DNA of 33,503 bases from Bacillota bacterium (GTDB taxonomy: Bacteria > Bacillota > DSM-12270 > Thermacetogeniales > Thermacetogeniaceae): contig JARYLU010000031.1 in assembly GCA_029907475.1 (NCBI GenBank), forward strand, positions 1-33,503, in the 5' to 3' direction. The notes under the pieces were generated by a model. It did not search any database. It had not been told where the DNA came from and worked only from the letters and a program-made list of their open reading frames with translations. Positions 15,976-24,289 of the stretch are shown here, one piece after another. Numbering within the stretch: the first letter of the stretch is position 1; each line of letters begins with the position of its first letter. The position numbers and the translations under genes were made by a program.

Positions 15976-16215
15976 GTGGAGTACCAGAATGTTACCCTTT
16001 CGCTACCCAAGGAAGTGCTGCGCCGGGCAAAACATATCGCTATTGAGCGGGGAACCTCGCTCTCCGGTCTTCTCACCCAGTTGCTCGTGGACCTCACGCG
16101 CAGGGAAGACGAGTACCGCAGGGCAAAGGAGTGCCACCTGGCCATGCTGGACGAGTTTGACCTGGCGACGAAGGGAAACGTCACGTGGACCAGGAGCGAT
16201 CTCTATGACCGGTGA
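15976..16215 (+). CDS. Ribbon-helix-helix antitoxin of a VapBC-type pair
   Basis: The 79-aa protein begins with a strand-forming YQNVTLSLPKEVLRRAKHIA and a helix with ERGTSLSGLLTQLLVDL, the ribbon-helix-helix DNA-binding fold. The tail (EFDLATKGNVTWTRSDLYDR) would wrap the toxin. GTG 15976 was chosen because GGAGGTGG lies five bases before it and the RHH begins at once; a GTG at 15961 is in frame but overlaps the ribosome site. The toxin start overlaps its 3' end by 11 bases. Confidence 0.8.
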   Translation: MEYQNVTLSLPKEVLRRAKHIAIERGTSLSGLLTQLLVDLTRREDEYRRAKECHLAMLDEFDLATKGNVTWTRSDLYDR

Positions 16216-16639
16216 AAACGGCGGCCGGCAGTTTGTGGATACCAACGTGCTGGTTTATGCCCACGATACCTCGGCCGGGGAAAAGCATACCCGGGCTAAG
16301 GCTCTGGTCGCAGAACTCTGGCAATCGAGCAACGGCTGCCTCAGCGTGCAGGTATTGCAGGAGTTCTACGTGACGGTAACCCAAAAGGTCCGCAAGCCGC
16401 TTCCGCCGGAAACGGCAGCACGGATCATTGAGTATCTTTCGAACTGGCGCGTGCACACGCCGGATGCCGGTGACGTGCTGGAGGCCATCAGGATTCAACA
16501 GAGGTACGCCATATCCTTTTGGGACGCGATGATTATTCGCAGCGCCGAGGCGCTGGGTAGCAAAGTAATCTGGTCCGAAGACCTGAACCCCGGGCAGTAT
16601 TATGGCGAGGTGAGGGTTGCAAATCCCTTTTCATGGTAA
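16205..16639 (+). CDS. vapC: PIN-domain toxin (VapC-type ribonuclease)
   Basis: The 144-aa PIN domain has the acidic residues of the metal site: D and N in FVDTNVLVYAHD, E in LSVQVLQEFY, D in SFWDAMIIRSA and D in VIWSEDLNPGQ. VapC toxins cut tRNA or rRNA and are held inactive by their antitoxin. The gene overlaps the antitoxin by 11 bases and shares its promoter. Its last 16 codons and ten bases beyond are duplicated at 8087-8148. Confidence 0.85.
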   Translation: MTGENGGRQFVDTNVLVYAHDTSAGEKHTRAKALVAELWQSSNGCLSVQVLQEFYVTVTQKVRKPLPPETAARIIEYLSNWRVHTPDAGDVLEAIRIQQRYAISFWDAMIIRSAEALGSKVIWSEDLNPGQYYGEVRVANPFSW

Positions 16640-16649
16640 AAGCAGATAG
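16588..16649 (+). repeat. vapC 3' end duplicated at 8087-8148
   Basis: A 62-base direct repeat with one mismatch by eye. It spans the vapC C-terminus, the TAA and ten bases downstream. This is the copy in its intact gene context. Confidence 0.75.
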
Positions 16650-16814
16650 AAGATGCTTTATAAGTTAGAGGTTTTGCTTTACAATGCACGAAAAGTAAAC
16701 CTTTCGTCTTATGGAGGTAAAGTTTAGTGTTCGCCAAGATTTAAAAAAAAAATTTCCACGGCAAGAATTTCGATACCGGGGGAAATTTCGGGCATTTCTC
16801 TTTCCAGGCTTTTT

Positions 16815-17063
16815 TTAAACATGGCCAGGATCTTCGAGGCAGCCTGGACAGCCGCTCACCTGCTCCACCTCGTGGAATTTCACCAGCTCAAAATAAAGGA
16901 GCACCACCGGCCTTGACTTTTGAAGGTTTTCCAGAACCTTTCCGGCCAGGCCGGGGTCCTTCAGGCTGTGGTTCCGGAATATGGTCCCTCTTTTAAAGCC
17001 GGGAAAAGAAAAGAACCTGGAGGCGGCTTCCCAACCCTTGATTATCCCGGAGATCACGGCCAC
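16815..17063 (-). pseudogene. Fragment resembling a GGDEF (diguanylate cyclase) protein
   Basis: The 82-residue frame contains LENLQKSRPVVLLYFELVKF followed by HEVEQVSG. This recalls the first strand and helix of GGDEF domains (vallyfDi.kFheiN..yG). The usual aspartate is glutamate, and everything past this point, including the GG(D/E)EF loop, is missing. Upstream residues (FKRGTIFRNHSLKDPGLAGK) are not recognised. The assignment is tentative. Between the vapC stop and this fragment (16640-16814) there is only a ribosome site (GGAGG) followed by a five-codon ORF and a run of ten A. Confidence 0.3.
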
Positions 17064-17076
17064 TCACCCGAACTTT

Positions 17077-17229
17077 TTAATACAAGCTTATTGCAGCAAG
17101 TTTAAAAATTGCTACCGCCAGCCGCCGCGCCGCTTCCGCGCCGGAAAGACCGCCGGGTGCCGCCTGTAACGAGGACAGGATCTCCGTCGCCGGAACGCTC
17201 CAAAAAGCCCGGCGCCCCCAGTTCACCAT
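17077..17229 (-). pseudogene. N-terminal stump of a cation-transporting P-type ATPase
   Basis: After a good ribosome site (GGAGGG) and ATG 17229, the frame reads MVNWGRRAFWSVPATEILSS and continues with GGLSGAEAARRL. This is the cation-ATPase N-terminal domain (W......eil..L.t...GLs..EA..RL). It breaks off after about 43 residues, before any membrane helix or the DKTGT phosphorylation site, so only the 5' end survives. Confidence 0.6.
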
Positions 17230-17414
17230 CGCCATCCCTCCGATCTTCCGCCCACCGCAAAAACGATCGCGTCCGCCGCTAAAGATCACCGGCAGGAGTT
17301 TGCCGATAAGGCATTATCCTAGTACCTCCCGGGAACCCCCGGCGCTCACCCGCTGCACCGATAAGAGGTAACTGCGGCAGGGTACGCCCAGGGACAGAGG
17401 GTGATTCAGCATCC

Positions 17415-17648
17415 CTAATTGCAGCCAGCCGCAACCCATGCCCAACACCTGGGGTAAATCCAGCGCCGGGAGATTTCCGTCACCACCGGCCGCCCTTCGC
17501 CCAGCGGCGCGGGCAGACGGTAACCGGCACCCAACTGGAGAAACAGATACGAGGACCAATGAATGGCCTCGTAAAAAACGATGGCGCCCATCCCGGCCAC
17601 CAACCCGATGGCCGTAGCGACCAGGAGCCACTTCCGCAGGTAATTCAG
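17415..17648 (-). pseudogene. N-terminal fragment of a ClC-type chloride channel/antiporter
   Basis: The frame reads LRKWLLVATAIGLVAGMGAI, then VFYEAIHWSSYLFLQL and GYRLPAPLGEG, then VTEISRRW. This matches the first helix and following loop of ClC proteins (RKW...iGlvaGlgai.FY.al). A stop precedes the fragment without a start codon, and the frame dissolves after RRW. No selectivity-filter motif (GSGIP, GKEGP) remains. Confidence 0.55.
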
Positions 17649-17783
17649 TTACAAATTAAGATTCACCCTTTTCGCTGCCACAAACACCCTAAGGTATCGC
17701 CGCTACCCCGGAAATCCTCCCGCCTGTCTAAAAAACCAGTTCTGCTTCCGCCAGTCCAAGCGCTCGCGCCTTCCGCTTCAAAA

Positions 17784-17802
17784 GCGCCTCCTGATGAGGC
17801 GC
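17784..17802 (-). terminator. Short hairpin with T-run on the minus strand
   Basis: A perfect 7-bp stem (GCGCCTC/GAGGCGC) with a 5-base loop is followed on the minus strand by TTTTGAAG. It could end transcription from the 17.8-18.0 kb side before the fragment zone. Otherwise 17649-17868 shows nothing I recognise. Confidence 0.4.
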
Positions 17803-17868
17803 GATATATATTTGCTTAATATATACATTACATGCCGCCAGCACAACTTGCTTCCTGATCCCAAATGA

Positions 17869-17965
17869 TTAACAACCGGCCACCGTCATGAGCGCTTCCA
17901 CCGCACCCGCTATAGCGAGCGTATAATTCACCGTGATCATTCCCCCCCCCCCCCCCTTTTTTTTT
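17869..17965 (-). other. C15-T9 homopolymer tract and a 23-codon ORF behind it
   Basis: On the plus strand 15 C are followed by 9 T (17942-17965). Read on the minus strand the G tract lies directly before an ATG at 17940, opening a 23-residue hydrophobic frame (MITVNYTLAIAGAVE..., stop at 17869). The G run could act as a ribosome site whose length varies by slippage. It may equally be a chance ORF, and the tract length is prone to sequencing error. Confidence 0.25.
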
Positions 17966-18106
17966 CTCCGCCCAACAAACCCTGCGCCGCCCAACACTCA
18001 GGCCGCCTCCGGCCAATCTCTGTAGAGGCTTTCTGCCTGCTCCATGATCACCACTACTTACGGCCTACCGCTGCCAAACTTAGTTACCGCGGGAGTTTTC
18101 TAAACA

Positions 18107-18628
18107 CTAAGAATAGATTTTTTCCAGCGCCTTTTTTGCCTCCGCCAGTACCCGTGGCGAAAGCCAAAGCGACGAACGCGCCAGCCGGTCTAACATAGCC
18201 TCCGCTTCTGGACGGTTAAGCCGACCTGTAGCCGCTGCCCACAGGACAATCCCGAGCGACCCGTGAACCTCGATTCCTAACGTTTGCGCAAACAAGCGGG
18301 CAGCGGCATCATCGGTCACCAGCCAGTCAGCACGAATCTGGCGGGCGAGCGCAATCGCCTCGGCTTCTCCGGCGTGAAGCAATCCCGCCTCCAGCCATAA
18401 TTCCGCCTCTGTGCTATGAGGTGGAACAAGGGTATCTACTATCAGCCATGCCGGCCGTTGCTCCTGCCATTTTTCAGCTTGAAACCTCATCTCTACATCT
18501 ACGGCCTGCGGAACGTGAATTTCCCCCGCTTGACCCAGCAAATCAAGGGCCTGCGCTTCACTAAGATGCAGGAGAGGGCCTGTGTTGGACACAATACGCC
18601 TTACGTTTTCGTTTCTTTCTCTTGCCAT
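18107..18628 (-). CDS. PIN-domain toxin of the DUF3368 type
   Basis: The 173-aa protein has the DUF3368 PIN pattern: SNTGPLLHLSEAQ at the start, HAGEAEAIALARQIRADWLVTDDAAARLFAQTLGIEVHGSLGIVLWA in the middle, and a helical tail. Here the first acidic position is Asn-Thr-Gly as is usual for the family, with E in GEAEAI and DD in TDD completing the metal site. These act as RNases in toxin-antitoxin pairs. ATG 18628 overlaps the antitoxin 3' end by 28 bases. Confidence 0.82.
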   Translation of the reverse strand: MARERNENVRRIVSNTGPLLHLSEAQALDLLGQAGEIHVPQAVDVEMRFQAEKWQEQRPAWLIVDTLVPPHSTEAELWLEAGLLHAGEAEAIALARQIRADWLVTDDAAARLFAQTLGIEVHGSLGIVLWAAATGRLNRPEAEAMLDRLARSSLWLSPRVLAEAKKALEKIYS

Positions 18629-18807
18629 AGCGCCCACGCGATATCCTCCCGCTGAAAATGTTCCGCTAACTCAAAACGGCGGCGCCGAACGAATTCCAAA
18701 AGCGCTAGGCGCACAACCTCATCTTCGCTGCGAAACCAGCCCGCTTGCACCAGTGCAGCAATCTCCGCCGCCAACTTATCGGGCAAATCTACCTGAAGAG
18801 GTTTCAT
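18601..18807 (-). CDS. RHH-type antitoxin paired with the DUF3368 PIN toxin
   Basis: The 68-aa protein begins MKPLQVDLPDKLAAEIAALV and has AGWFRSEDEVVRLALLEFVR, a ParD/CopG-like ribbon-helix-helix DNA-binding domain. A short tail (HFQREDIAWALWQEKE) follows that would contact the toxin. AAGGGGGTGAGG precedes the ATG. It is the first gene of a two-gene operon. Confidence 0.75.
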   Translation of the reverse strand: MKPLQVDLPDKLAAEIAALVQAGWFRSEDEVVRLALLEFVRRRRFELAEHFQREDIAWALWQEKETKT

Positions 18808-19002
18808 TATGCCTCACCCCCTTACTTCCATCATAACCCAAACCAGCCGTTTTCACTATCCATTATAACCCTGTTCTCTAACTTGCCTCAAGCCGCTTTA
18901 TTTCCGACCCCTTCTGCTCCTCAACTAATCTACGCCGCCGCCTAGCATTCAGGCGTTAAAACGCGCCTTCTGACGCAACAAGGGAAAGGGAAAGCAATAT
19001 TT

Positions 19003-19692
19003 ATGACGTGGCGAAAAGCCGCGGCCGCAACCCTTTGCGGTGCCCTGCTGGTGGGCGGTTTGGCCTTTGGCCTTTCGCCGCAAGCAAGGGCCTGGGCTGA
19101 CAAGGCGGTCATTTCCCCGGTGCTTTCCGTTGCCTACAAGGTTATCCGCGTGGAAAGCGGTTATACGGTAACTAAGTTGCAGAAGGGCAAAGATCATCCT
19201 GGGGATGGCGGTGCCAGGTTCGGCGGTCTAGAGAAGGTGGAAGTGAAAGAAGCCAAACGCTGCCCTGAGTTCTCAACGGCTGCCGCGGCCCAGGCACACG
19301 TTGGCTTCCCCGTTCACCTGCCCAATTACCTCCCCGAAGGGTACAAGCTAATCTCCATGACCGGGGACAGGCAGGAGAAAAGTGACCGGGGCTTCGTCAG
19401 TGTCGTCTACGGCGTTCCCGGAGAGGCCAGGAAACGACTGCATCTGACCATTACCAATGAGCGTAACTTCCTCCGGGGCGGCGATGCCGTGCAGGAGGTC
19501 AAGGTGCGGGGCAATACGGCCTACTGGGCCGAGTTCCCCATCATGGAAATCAACGGCGCAAATAAAGAGCCTACAGTAAAGGTAGGTCACACGCTCAAAT
19601 GGGAGGATAAAGGGCTGGTTTACAAATTGGAGGATAGGAGCGGCGCACTTTCTTTAGAGGAAATGCTGAAAATTGCCGCGTCGCTTGACTAA
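19003..19692 (+). CDS. Secreted or membrane-anchored DUF4367-type protein
   Basis: The 229-aa protein has a signal or anchor helix (AAAATLCGALLVGGLAFGL ending SPQARAWA). A LolA-like domain typical of DUF4367 follows (VGFPVHLPNYLPEGYKLISM, then VVYG and LEDRSGALSLEEMLKIAASL at the end). In many Firmicutes this domain is the outer part of a transmembrane protein with an N-terminal anti-sigma zinc finger. No such cytoplasmic part is present here and no sigma factor is adjacent, so it may be a shortened or free-standing form. AAGGGAAAG precedes the ATG. Confidence 0.6.
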   Translation: MTWRKAAAATLCGALLVGGLAFGLSPQARAWADKAVISPVLSVAYKVIRVESGYTVTKLQKGKDHPGDGGARFGGLEKVEVKEAKRCPEFSTAAAAQAHVGFPVHLPNYLPEGYKLISMTGDRQEKSDRGFVSVVYGVPGEARKRLHLTITNERNFLRGGDAVQEVKVRGNTAYWAEFPIMEINGANKEPTVKVGHTLKWEDKGLVYKLEDRSGALSLEEMLKIAASLD

Positions 19693-19821
19693 CCGCCCGG
19701 CCTTCATACACACGCGCTTTAACCCAGGTAATTGCGGCCCCGGAAAGGGGGGATAAAGAGGAGGGGACTGGCCTGGGAGAAGCCGTGGTGAAGGAATAAA
19801 ACTCATAAGGAGGAAATGGAG

Positions 19822-20454
19822 ATGCGTCTGAAAAAAAGCTGGTTGACCTTAGCAGTAGTCTGTCTTCTGGTTGCCCTTCTGGTGGGTGTTGGTGTGGCAT
19901 GGGCAAAAAATAAAGTTGAGCCTGTGAAAAGAAGCGTGGTGCAGGCCAGTGAAAACAACCTGGCTCCTCAGGAGATAAAAGATGACACTGGCGGCGGCAA
20001 GACCGGTAAAATTGAGAAGGATACAGAGAAAGTACCCGGCGAATCAATCATCATCTTTGGCAAAATTCACCAGGACGGCACCAGGGAGCAAGTCAAAGTC
20101 TTTAAAGGAGAGCCGCAGCTAAACGTAAAAGCCATCATTAACGCGGAGACGGGAGATGTGGAGTTTGTTCCCGTGAAGAAAACGAGGGTCGACGAAAACA
20201 ACCTGACGCCTCAGGAGATCAATGAGAAGAATGGCGGCGCGAAGAGTGGCAAACTCGCCACCACAAAAGAAACGGCCGGGGAAAAGGCAGAAGAGATTCC
20301 AGCTCCTACCAACAGTACCACTGCCACCATCTGGCACAAAGCAAGGGCTGACAACTACCGGATCGGGTGGTATGCAGAAGCCTACTCGTCCAACTACAAC
20401 GGGGGCGCAGGAGCTGAGTCTGACGGAGCTTCGGTCAGCGCCTGGTACTGGTAG
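19822..20454 (+). CDS. Secreted protein with an internal duplication, unknown function
   Basis: The 210-aa protein has a clear signal peptide (RLKKSW, then a Leu/Val core ending VAWAKN). The mature part carries two copies of an ENNL(A/T)PQEI motif, each followed by (D/E)..GG.K(T/S)GK and about 70 residues apart. The C-terminus is rich in Tyr, Trp, Asn, Ser and Gly (RIGWYAEAYSSNYNGGAG...SAWYW). I recognise no family. I chose ATG 19822 over 19816 because AGGAGG then has an 8-base spacing instead of 2. A terminator hairpin follows. Confidence 0.55.
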   Translation: MRLKKSWLTLAVVCLLVALLVGVGVAWAKNKVEPVKRSVVQASENNLAPQEIKDDTGGGKTGKIEKDTEKVPGESIIIFGKIHQDGTREQVKVFKGEPQLNVKAIINAETGDVEFVPVKKTRVDENNLTPQEINEKNGGAKSGKLATTKETAGEKAEEIPAPTNSTTATIWHKARADNYRIGWYAEAYSSNYNGGAGAESDGASVSAWYW

Positions 20455-20484
20455 ACTGGAAATCCGGAAAAACTTTTATGCGAA

Positions 20485-20507
20485 GGGGACTGGCAAGGCC
20501 AGTCCCC
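20485..20507 (+). terminator. Rho-independent-type terminator
   Basis: A perfect 10-bp stem (GGGGACTGGC/GCCAGTCCCC) with a 3-base loop lies 30 bases after the secreted-protein stop and is followed by TCTTATGT. Confidence 0.65.
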
Positions 20508-20616
20508 TCTTATGTGTGCCGGGCATGGGCGAAGGCAAATGCCGGCGGCGGTTGGTGGCCTGGGAAATCAGGTCCGGTTAAGCACCGTATTGATGTCCGG
20601 GTTCTGGTACTTGCTT

Positions 20617-20730
20617 TTACCTTCTGCATCTTTCACCGACGCCAGGAAGGCCCGCGGGCAAGGCAATCTCCCCGCTTCTCGCCCGTTCCACCAGGTCGAG
20701 CAACCTTTTCTTATCAGATGTAATATCCAA
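20617..20730 (-). pseudogene. Stump resembling the DUF262 N-terminus
   Basis: After the ATPase gene a TTG at 20730 behind GGTGAAGGG opens 37 residues: MDITSDKKRLLDLVERARSG, then EIALPAGLPG. The (L..lverarsGeIaLP.fqR) pattern recalls the start of DUF262/GmrS-type proteins, whose next residues would be the FQR nucleotide-binding motif, lost here. If correct, another defence gene once followed the ATPase. The evidence is short and tentative. The rest of 20508-20771 shows nothing else. Confidence 0.3.
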
Positions 20731-20771
20731 GATCCCTTCACCACCCTTGGGAGGAGAGAAAGTTTGGATGG

Positions 20772-23700
20772 CTACTTAAGCTGTAGGTCTTTCGCGACCC
20801 CGGCAAGCAGCCGGTTGACTGTTTGGACGACTTCATCGGGCAACGCCGCAGCGCCGCCTAATTCGACCCGCAGCCTGAAGACAAGCTCGTAGCCGACAGC
20901 GGCGTTAACCAACTCGCCGACGATCTCCGCTAAATCCTGGATCTGATGGGGACGCAATTCCGCCTGGGCCACTTTGAAACCTGGCTTCGGCGGCAGTGGC
21001 GGCGGAGGCCCGGAAGGCGGCACCACCTCCTCGGCCGGCACCCGGAGCTTGACATACTGCGCGCCGCCGAAATTACAAGGCCAGGGACCTGAATCTATGG
21101 TTTTTTCCAGGAGCCGGGCTTTGATCGCCCCTTCTATGGCTTCCCGCACTGTCACCCACGGAAGACTCTCGCCAGCCTTCTGCGAAAGAGCCGCCGCGAT
21201 ACCCAGCGCGGTTGTCTCCGGACCCGGCCAGGCCGCCGGGAGGTTATCCGGGAGCAACGCGGTCACCGGAACCGGGGGCGGTGGAGGCTGAAGTTCGGCG
21301 TCGTCGGTTAGAATCCCGGCCGGTATCTCTTCGGCGAAGACGCTGGCTACGTTCGTTGTCAGCCATAGTTTCCCTGCCTTAACCGCCTCCGCTATCGCTG
21401 CGTAAACAACTTCCGGTTCAGCCTTAGGAATGACTACCGGTTCAGTGTATCCTTCTCTGGGCACCTGGACGACATTTCCGCCGCGGAAATAGGTTACCAC
21501 GTCCCGAACGGCGATCTGGGGCGGGGTAGGCCACAGCCCCGGCAACACCCCGGGAACCAAAAGATTCGGAGAAAGCGCGGACAGCATAGCAGCCTCGGGC
21601 AGCACCAGTTCCAGGCCGGGGTCCTTCAGATCCGCCTCCAGCGGCTCTTCACGCCAGATGGTACGCACAGACCGGTCCGGCCGCACGGCTCGCAAAACAA
21701 ATAATCCGTCCCTGACACCGCGGAGCAGCGTCTCCAGGATTTCCTTCCGGCGCAACATCTTCGGCAGGTGGGGGAACTGGGCAAAAGCACCGGTTAAATC
21801 TTTTACCCGGCGCACCGTTTCTCCCTCGCGCCAGAGATTATAGGGGCCTTCGGGCAAGAGCGCCTCCGCGCTTATTGCTGTCTCCTGGATGCGGACGCGG
21901 GGATCGTTCTTGATAATGTTAAAAAGGGGCTCGGTTCCCACGGTAAGCTTATAAGCCAGGATTTCATTCTTCTCCGAAACCGTTACCGCAAGGCAGTAGG
22001 CCTGCCGGACCGCTTCGGCGATCTTCTTCCTGGCGCCCTCCGTGTAAGCGCTGAGCAATTCGGCACGTAGCGGGTCCACCTGCTGCCCCTTCAGCATATT
22101 GCGCACTTCTTCCCAACCGAGGTACTCCCGAATCCGGTCGCGGGCGATCTCCAGCCCCTCCCGCGACGGCACCGCCAGCACGACGGCGTTGCGGTAAACT
22201 CGCGGCCTGTCGGGACCAGTCGTTTCTTCGATGAAGCGCTTGGCCTCCACGCTCGGATTACCCGCCGTGGAGGCCGCCTTCGGCCCCAAAACGGCGTAAT
22301 GGAACTCGCCGTCGTCCTCGATATCCTTCGGCCGTTCCGGAAGGTTGTGCACCCTGGCGCCGGCCGCCGCGGCACCAGCGGTCAGGCTTTTCAGGCCGCT
22401 GATCGCGTCAATGAGCTTGGCCTCAATCAGTTCGGCCGATACCCGCCGGCACGCCTCGCTGTGCATCTGCCGCAGGTTGGGCTTCGAACCCAACCGCCAG
22501 GTTTTGGGCAGTCCCTTCCGACCATCGCCGCCTGTTTCGGCGTCACTGAGCGCCGCCTCGTCGAGGAACCAGGAAACCTCGGCCCAGCGCCCGAGCGCCT
22601 TTTCCAACTCGATCTTGTCCGGGCGCGTATGGCCAAGCAGGACAAAAAGCTCGCGGGTCAGTGCTTTCTGGCCGATTGGCTGCGAGTGGATAAAAGTAGC
22701 CAGCACGGCCTGCTCGACCTCCCGGAATTTAAGCCCCGGGGTTTCGGCCTGAATCGCCCGTGCCTTGGCTAACTCTCCTTCCAGGATACCCGCCCACTCC
22801 TGCCGCTTTCCTTCATACTCCTCGCTGGCGGCAACCGTGGCCAGCTCCCTGGCGGCAGCCGAGATCTCCCCGCTACCCGGAGCGCTCAGGAACACATTCG
22901 CAGCGATGAGCGGGCAATGATCCCATTTCTCGGCCTCCCGCAGGGCCAGCGAAAAGGTCCGCAACACGCCGCGCGCCCGCTGAAAGCCTTCAAGCTGGGT
23001 CCACTTTACGTAGAAAACCTCCGTCAGGTCCGGGTGGAAGGGAAAACTGCGCAAGAAGCGCTCCTCGGCCGCCTTGGCGTCTTTCTTCGTCTGGTCGTCG
23101 AGTTCCGTAATACCCTTGAGCGCCGCCATCACGTGCGGACGAAAAGCCTCCCGGTCGCGGATGGATTCCGCCGTAAACAAACGGCGCCGCAGCACCTCCG
23201 CCACATCTTCCTTCACTACTGGCTGAACACCCTCCTCCTGCTCGCGCCGGAAGATATCGTACATCTCCTTGGCGATTTCCTTGCCGAGGGCGTCACTCTT
23301 CTTAGGATCACTCGCTAAAAGGGAAACGGCCACCGCGCACCGCTCTACTTTCGTAGCCGCCTGGGTTAAATACTGGAAGAAATTCTGCAGCCGGCCGCGC
23401 CAGACCGGGTCAAGCCCGATCTTCTCGCGGGCGTACACGAGCACCTCGTCCATGAGGATGAGGGTGCTCAGCCCCTCCCGGCCCGGGAGGGCAAACAGGT
23501 CCGTCAGGAGGTTCTCCGCCGGGGCGCTCTCCCGTTCGGCATCCTCGCCGTCAGGGTGCAGGAGGCGCAAACCCTCGGCCCCGGCGATCTGCCAGGCCAG
23601 CACGCTCCAGGGGTTTTTGAGCCACCGGACTTGTCCATCCGGCGCTTTGATTTCCATCCCCTTTTCAACGTCAAGCTTATCGAAGGGCAGGCAGGCCACC

Positions 23701-24086
23701 CGTGCCTGGGGCGGGGTGATTCCCGCGTGTTCGATAAACTCTCTCACGGCGGGCAGGTCCGGCAGTCCTGGCGGGTCGGAAACCAGGTGGTAGAGGGTGA
23801 TCAGGGTGTGCGTCTTGCCGCCGCCGTAGGTGAGCTCCAACTGCCGCACGGCCTTCTCGTTTTTCCCTGCGAGGCGGCCCAGCACATCCCTGGCCAGCTC
23901 GCGCAGGTTGAAGGTCGGGTAGGTTAGGGCGAAAAACTCGGCCGGGTCCCGGTAAACCGGTTTGGCCCGGCCCATGACCACGTCGTACAGGTCGGCCGCA
24001 AAAACAGCCAGCGACAGCTCTCCTGACCTGATATCGTCCCGCAGTTCAACAACCTGGTGCCACGGTGTCCACGAAAGTTTATTCAT
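20772..24086 (-). CDS. DUF499 AAA+ ATPase of a helicase-methylase-ATPase defence system
   Basis: The 1104-aa protein is a DUF499 (COG1483-type) ATPase. Visible features are Walker A TYGGGKTH at residues 86-93, Walker B LSTLILMDEVLVY near 210, a sensor-like CAVAVSLLAS near 250, and a long alpha-helical middle. The C-terminal third has a PPPPPVPV linker near 930 and a proline-rich SGPPPPLPPKPG near 1025. DUF499 ATPases are consistently encoded with DUF1156 methylases and large SNF2-type helicases in defence islands. Their biochemical role is not established to my knowledge. The start lies two bases after the stop of the 66-aa gene, so it is the distal gene of the operon. It appears complete, and no frameshift was seen. 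Confidence 0.85.
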   Translation of the reverse strand: MNKLSWTPWHQVVELRDDIRSGELSLAVFAADLYDVVMGRAKPVYRDPAEFFALTYPTFNLRELARDVLGRLAGKNEKAVRQLELTYGGGKTHTLITLYHLVSDPPGLPDLPAVREFIEHAGITPPQARVACLPFDKLDVEKGMEIKAPDGQVRWLKNPWSVLAWQIAGAEGLRLLHPDGEDAERESAPAENLLTDLFALPGREGLSTLILMDEVLVYAREKIGLDPVWRGRLQNFFQYLTQAATKVERCAVAVSLLASDPKKSDALGKEIAKEMYDIFRREQEEGVQPVVKEDVAEVLRRRLFTAESIRDREAFRPHVMAALKGITELDDQTKKDAKAAEERFLRSFPFHPDLTEVFYVKWTQLEGFQRARGVLRTFSLALREAEKWDHCPLIAANVFLSAPGSGEISAAARELATVAASEEYEGKRQEWAGILEGELAKARAIQAETPGLKFREVEQAVLATFIHSQPIGQKALTRELFVLLGHTRPDKIELEKALGRWAEVSWFLDEAALSDAETGGDGRKGLPKTWRLGSKPNLRQMHSEACRRVSAELIEAKLIDAISGLKSLTAGAAAAGARVHNLPERPKDIEDDGEFHYAVLGPKAASTAGNPSVEAKRFIEETTGPDRPRVYRNAVVLAVPSREGLEIARDRIREYLGWEEVRNMLKGQQVDPLRAELLSAYTEGARKKIAEAVRQAYCLAVTVSEKNEILAYKLTVGTEPLFNIIKNDPRVRIQETAISAEALLPEGPYNLWREGETVRRVKDLTGAFAQFPHLPKMLRRKEILETLLRGVRDGLFVLRAVRPDRSVRTIWREEPLEADLKDPGLELVLPEAAMLSALSPNLLVPGVLPGLWPTPPQIAVRDVVTYFRGGNVVQVPREGYTEPVVIPKAEPEVVYAAIAEAVKAGKLWLTTNVASVFAEEIPAGILTDDAELQPPPPPVPVTALLPDNLPAAWPGPETTALGIAAALSQKAGESLPWVTVREAIEGAIKARLLEKTIDSGPWPCNFGGAQYVKLRVPAEEVVPPSGPPPPLPPKPGFKVAQAELRPHQIQDLAEIVGELVNAAVGYELVFRLRVELGGAAALPDEVVQTVNRLLAGVAKDLQLK

Positions 24087-24088
24087 AG

Positions 24089-24289
24089 CTATCCATCTCC
24101 TAAATCATGTTGCTCGCCGAGCCATTTAGCCGTCATCCGATCGACCTCTTCCTGGGTATAAACGCGGCCGTCTTCAGTATCTTTTAAACCATTCGAGATC
24201 TTTTCCCACATGTATAAGTGATTCTGAATATCCTTTAACGAGTAATCGTTGGTAAACAGTTTATTAAAGCCTCCCGCAAAGATTTTCAC
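24089..24289 (-). CDS. 66-aa protein with RelB-like C-terminal motif, embedded in the defence operon
   Basis: The protein begins MKIFAGGFNKLFTNDYSLKD and ends with TEDGRVYTQEEVDRMTAKWLG. The latter part resembles the helix at the end of RelB/Phd-like antitoxins ((E)DGRVyt.EEV...). I do not recognise the N-terminal part. Its ATG overlaps the stop of the membrane-protein gene (ATGA) and its stop lies two bases before the ATPase start. It is therefore translated as part of the operon. Function unknown. Confidence 0.5.
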   Translation of the reverse strand: MKIFAGGFNKLFTNDYSLKDIQNHLYMWEKISNGLKDTEDGRVYTQEEVDRMTAKWLGEQHDLGDG

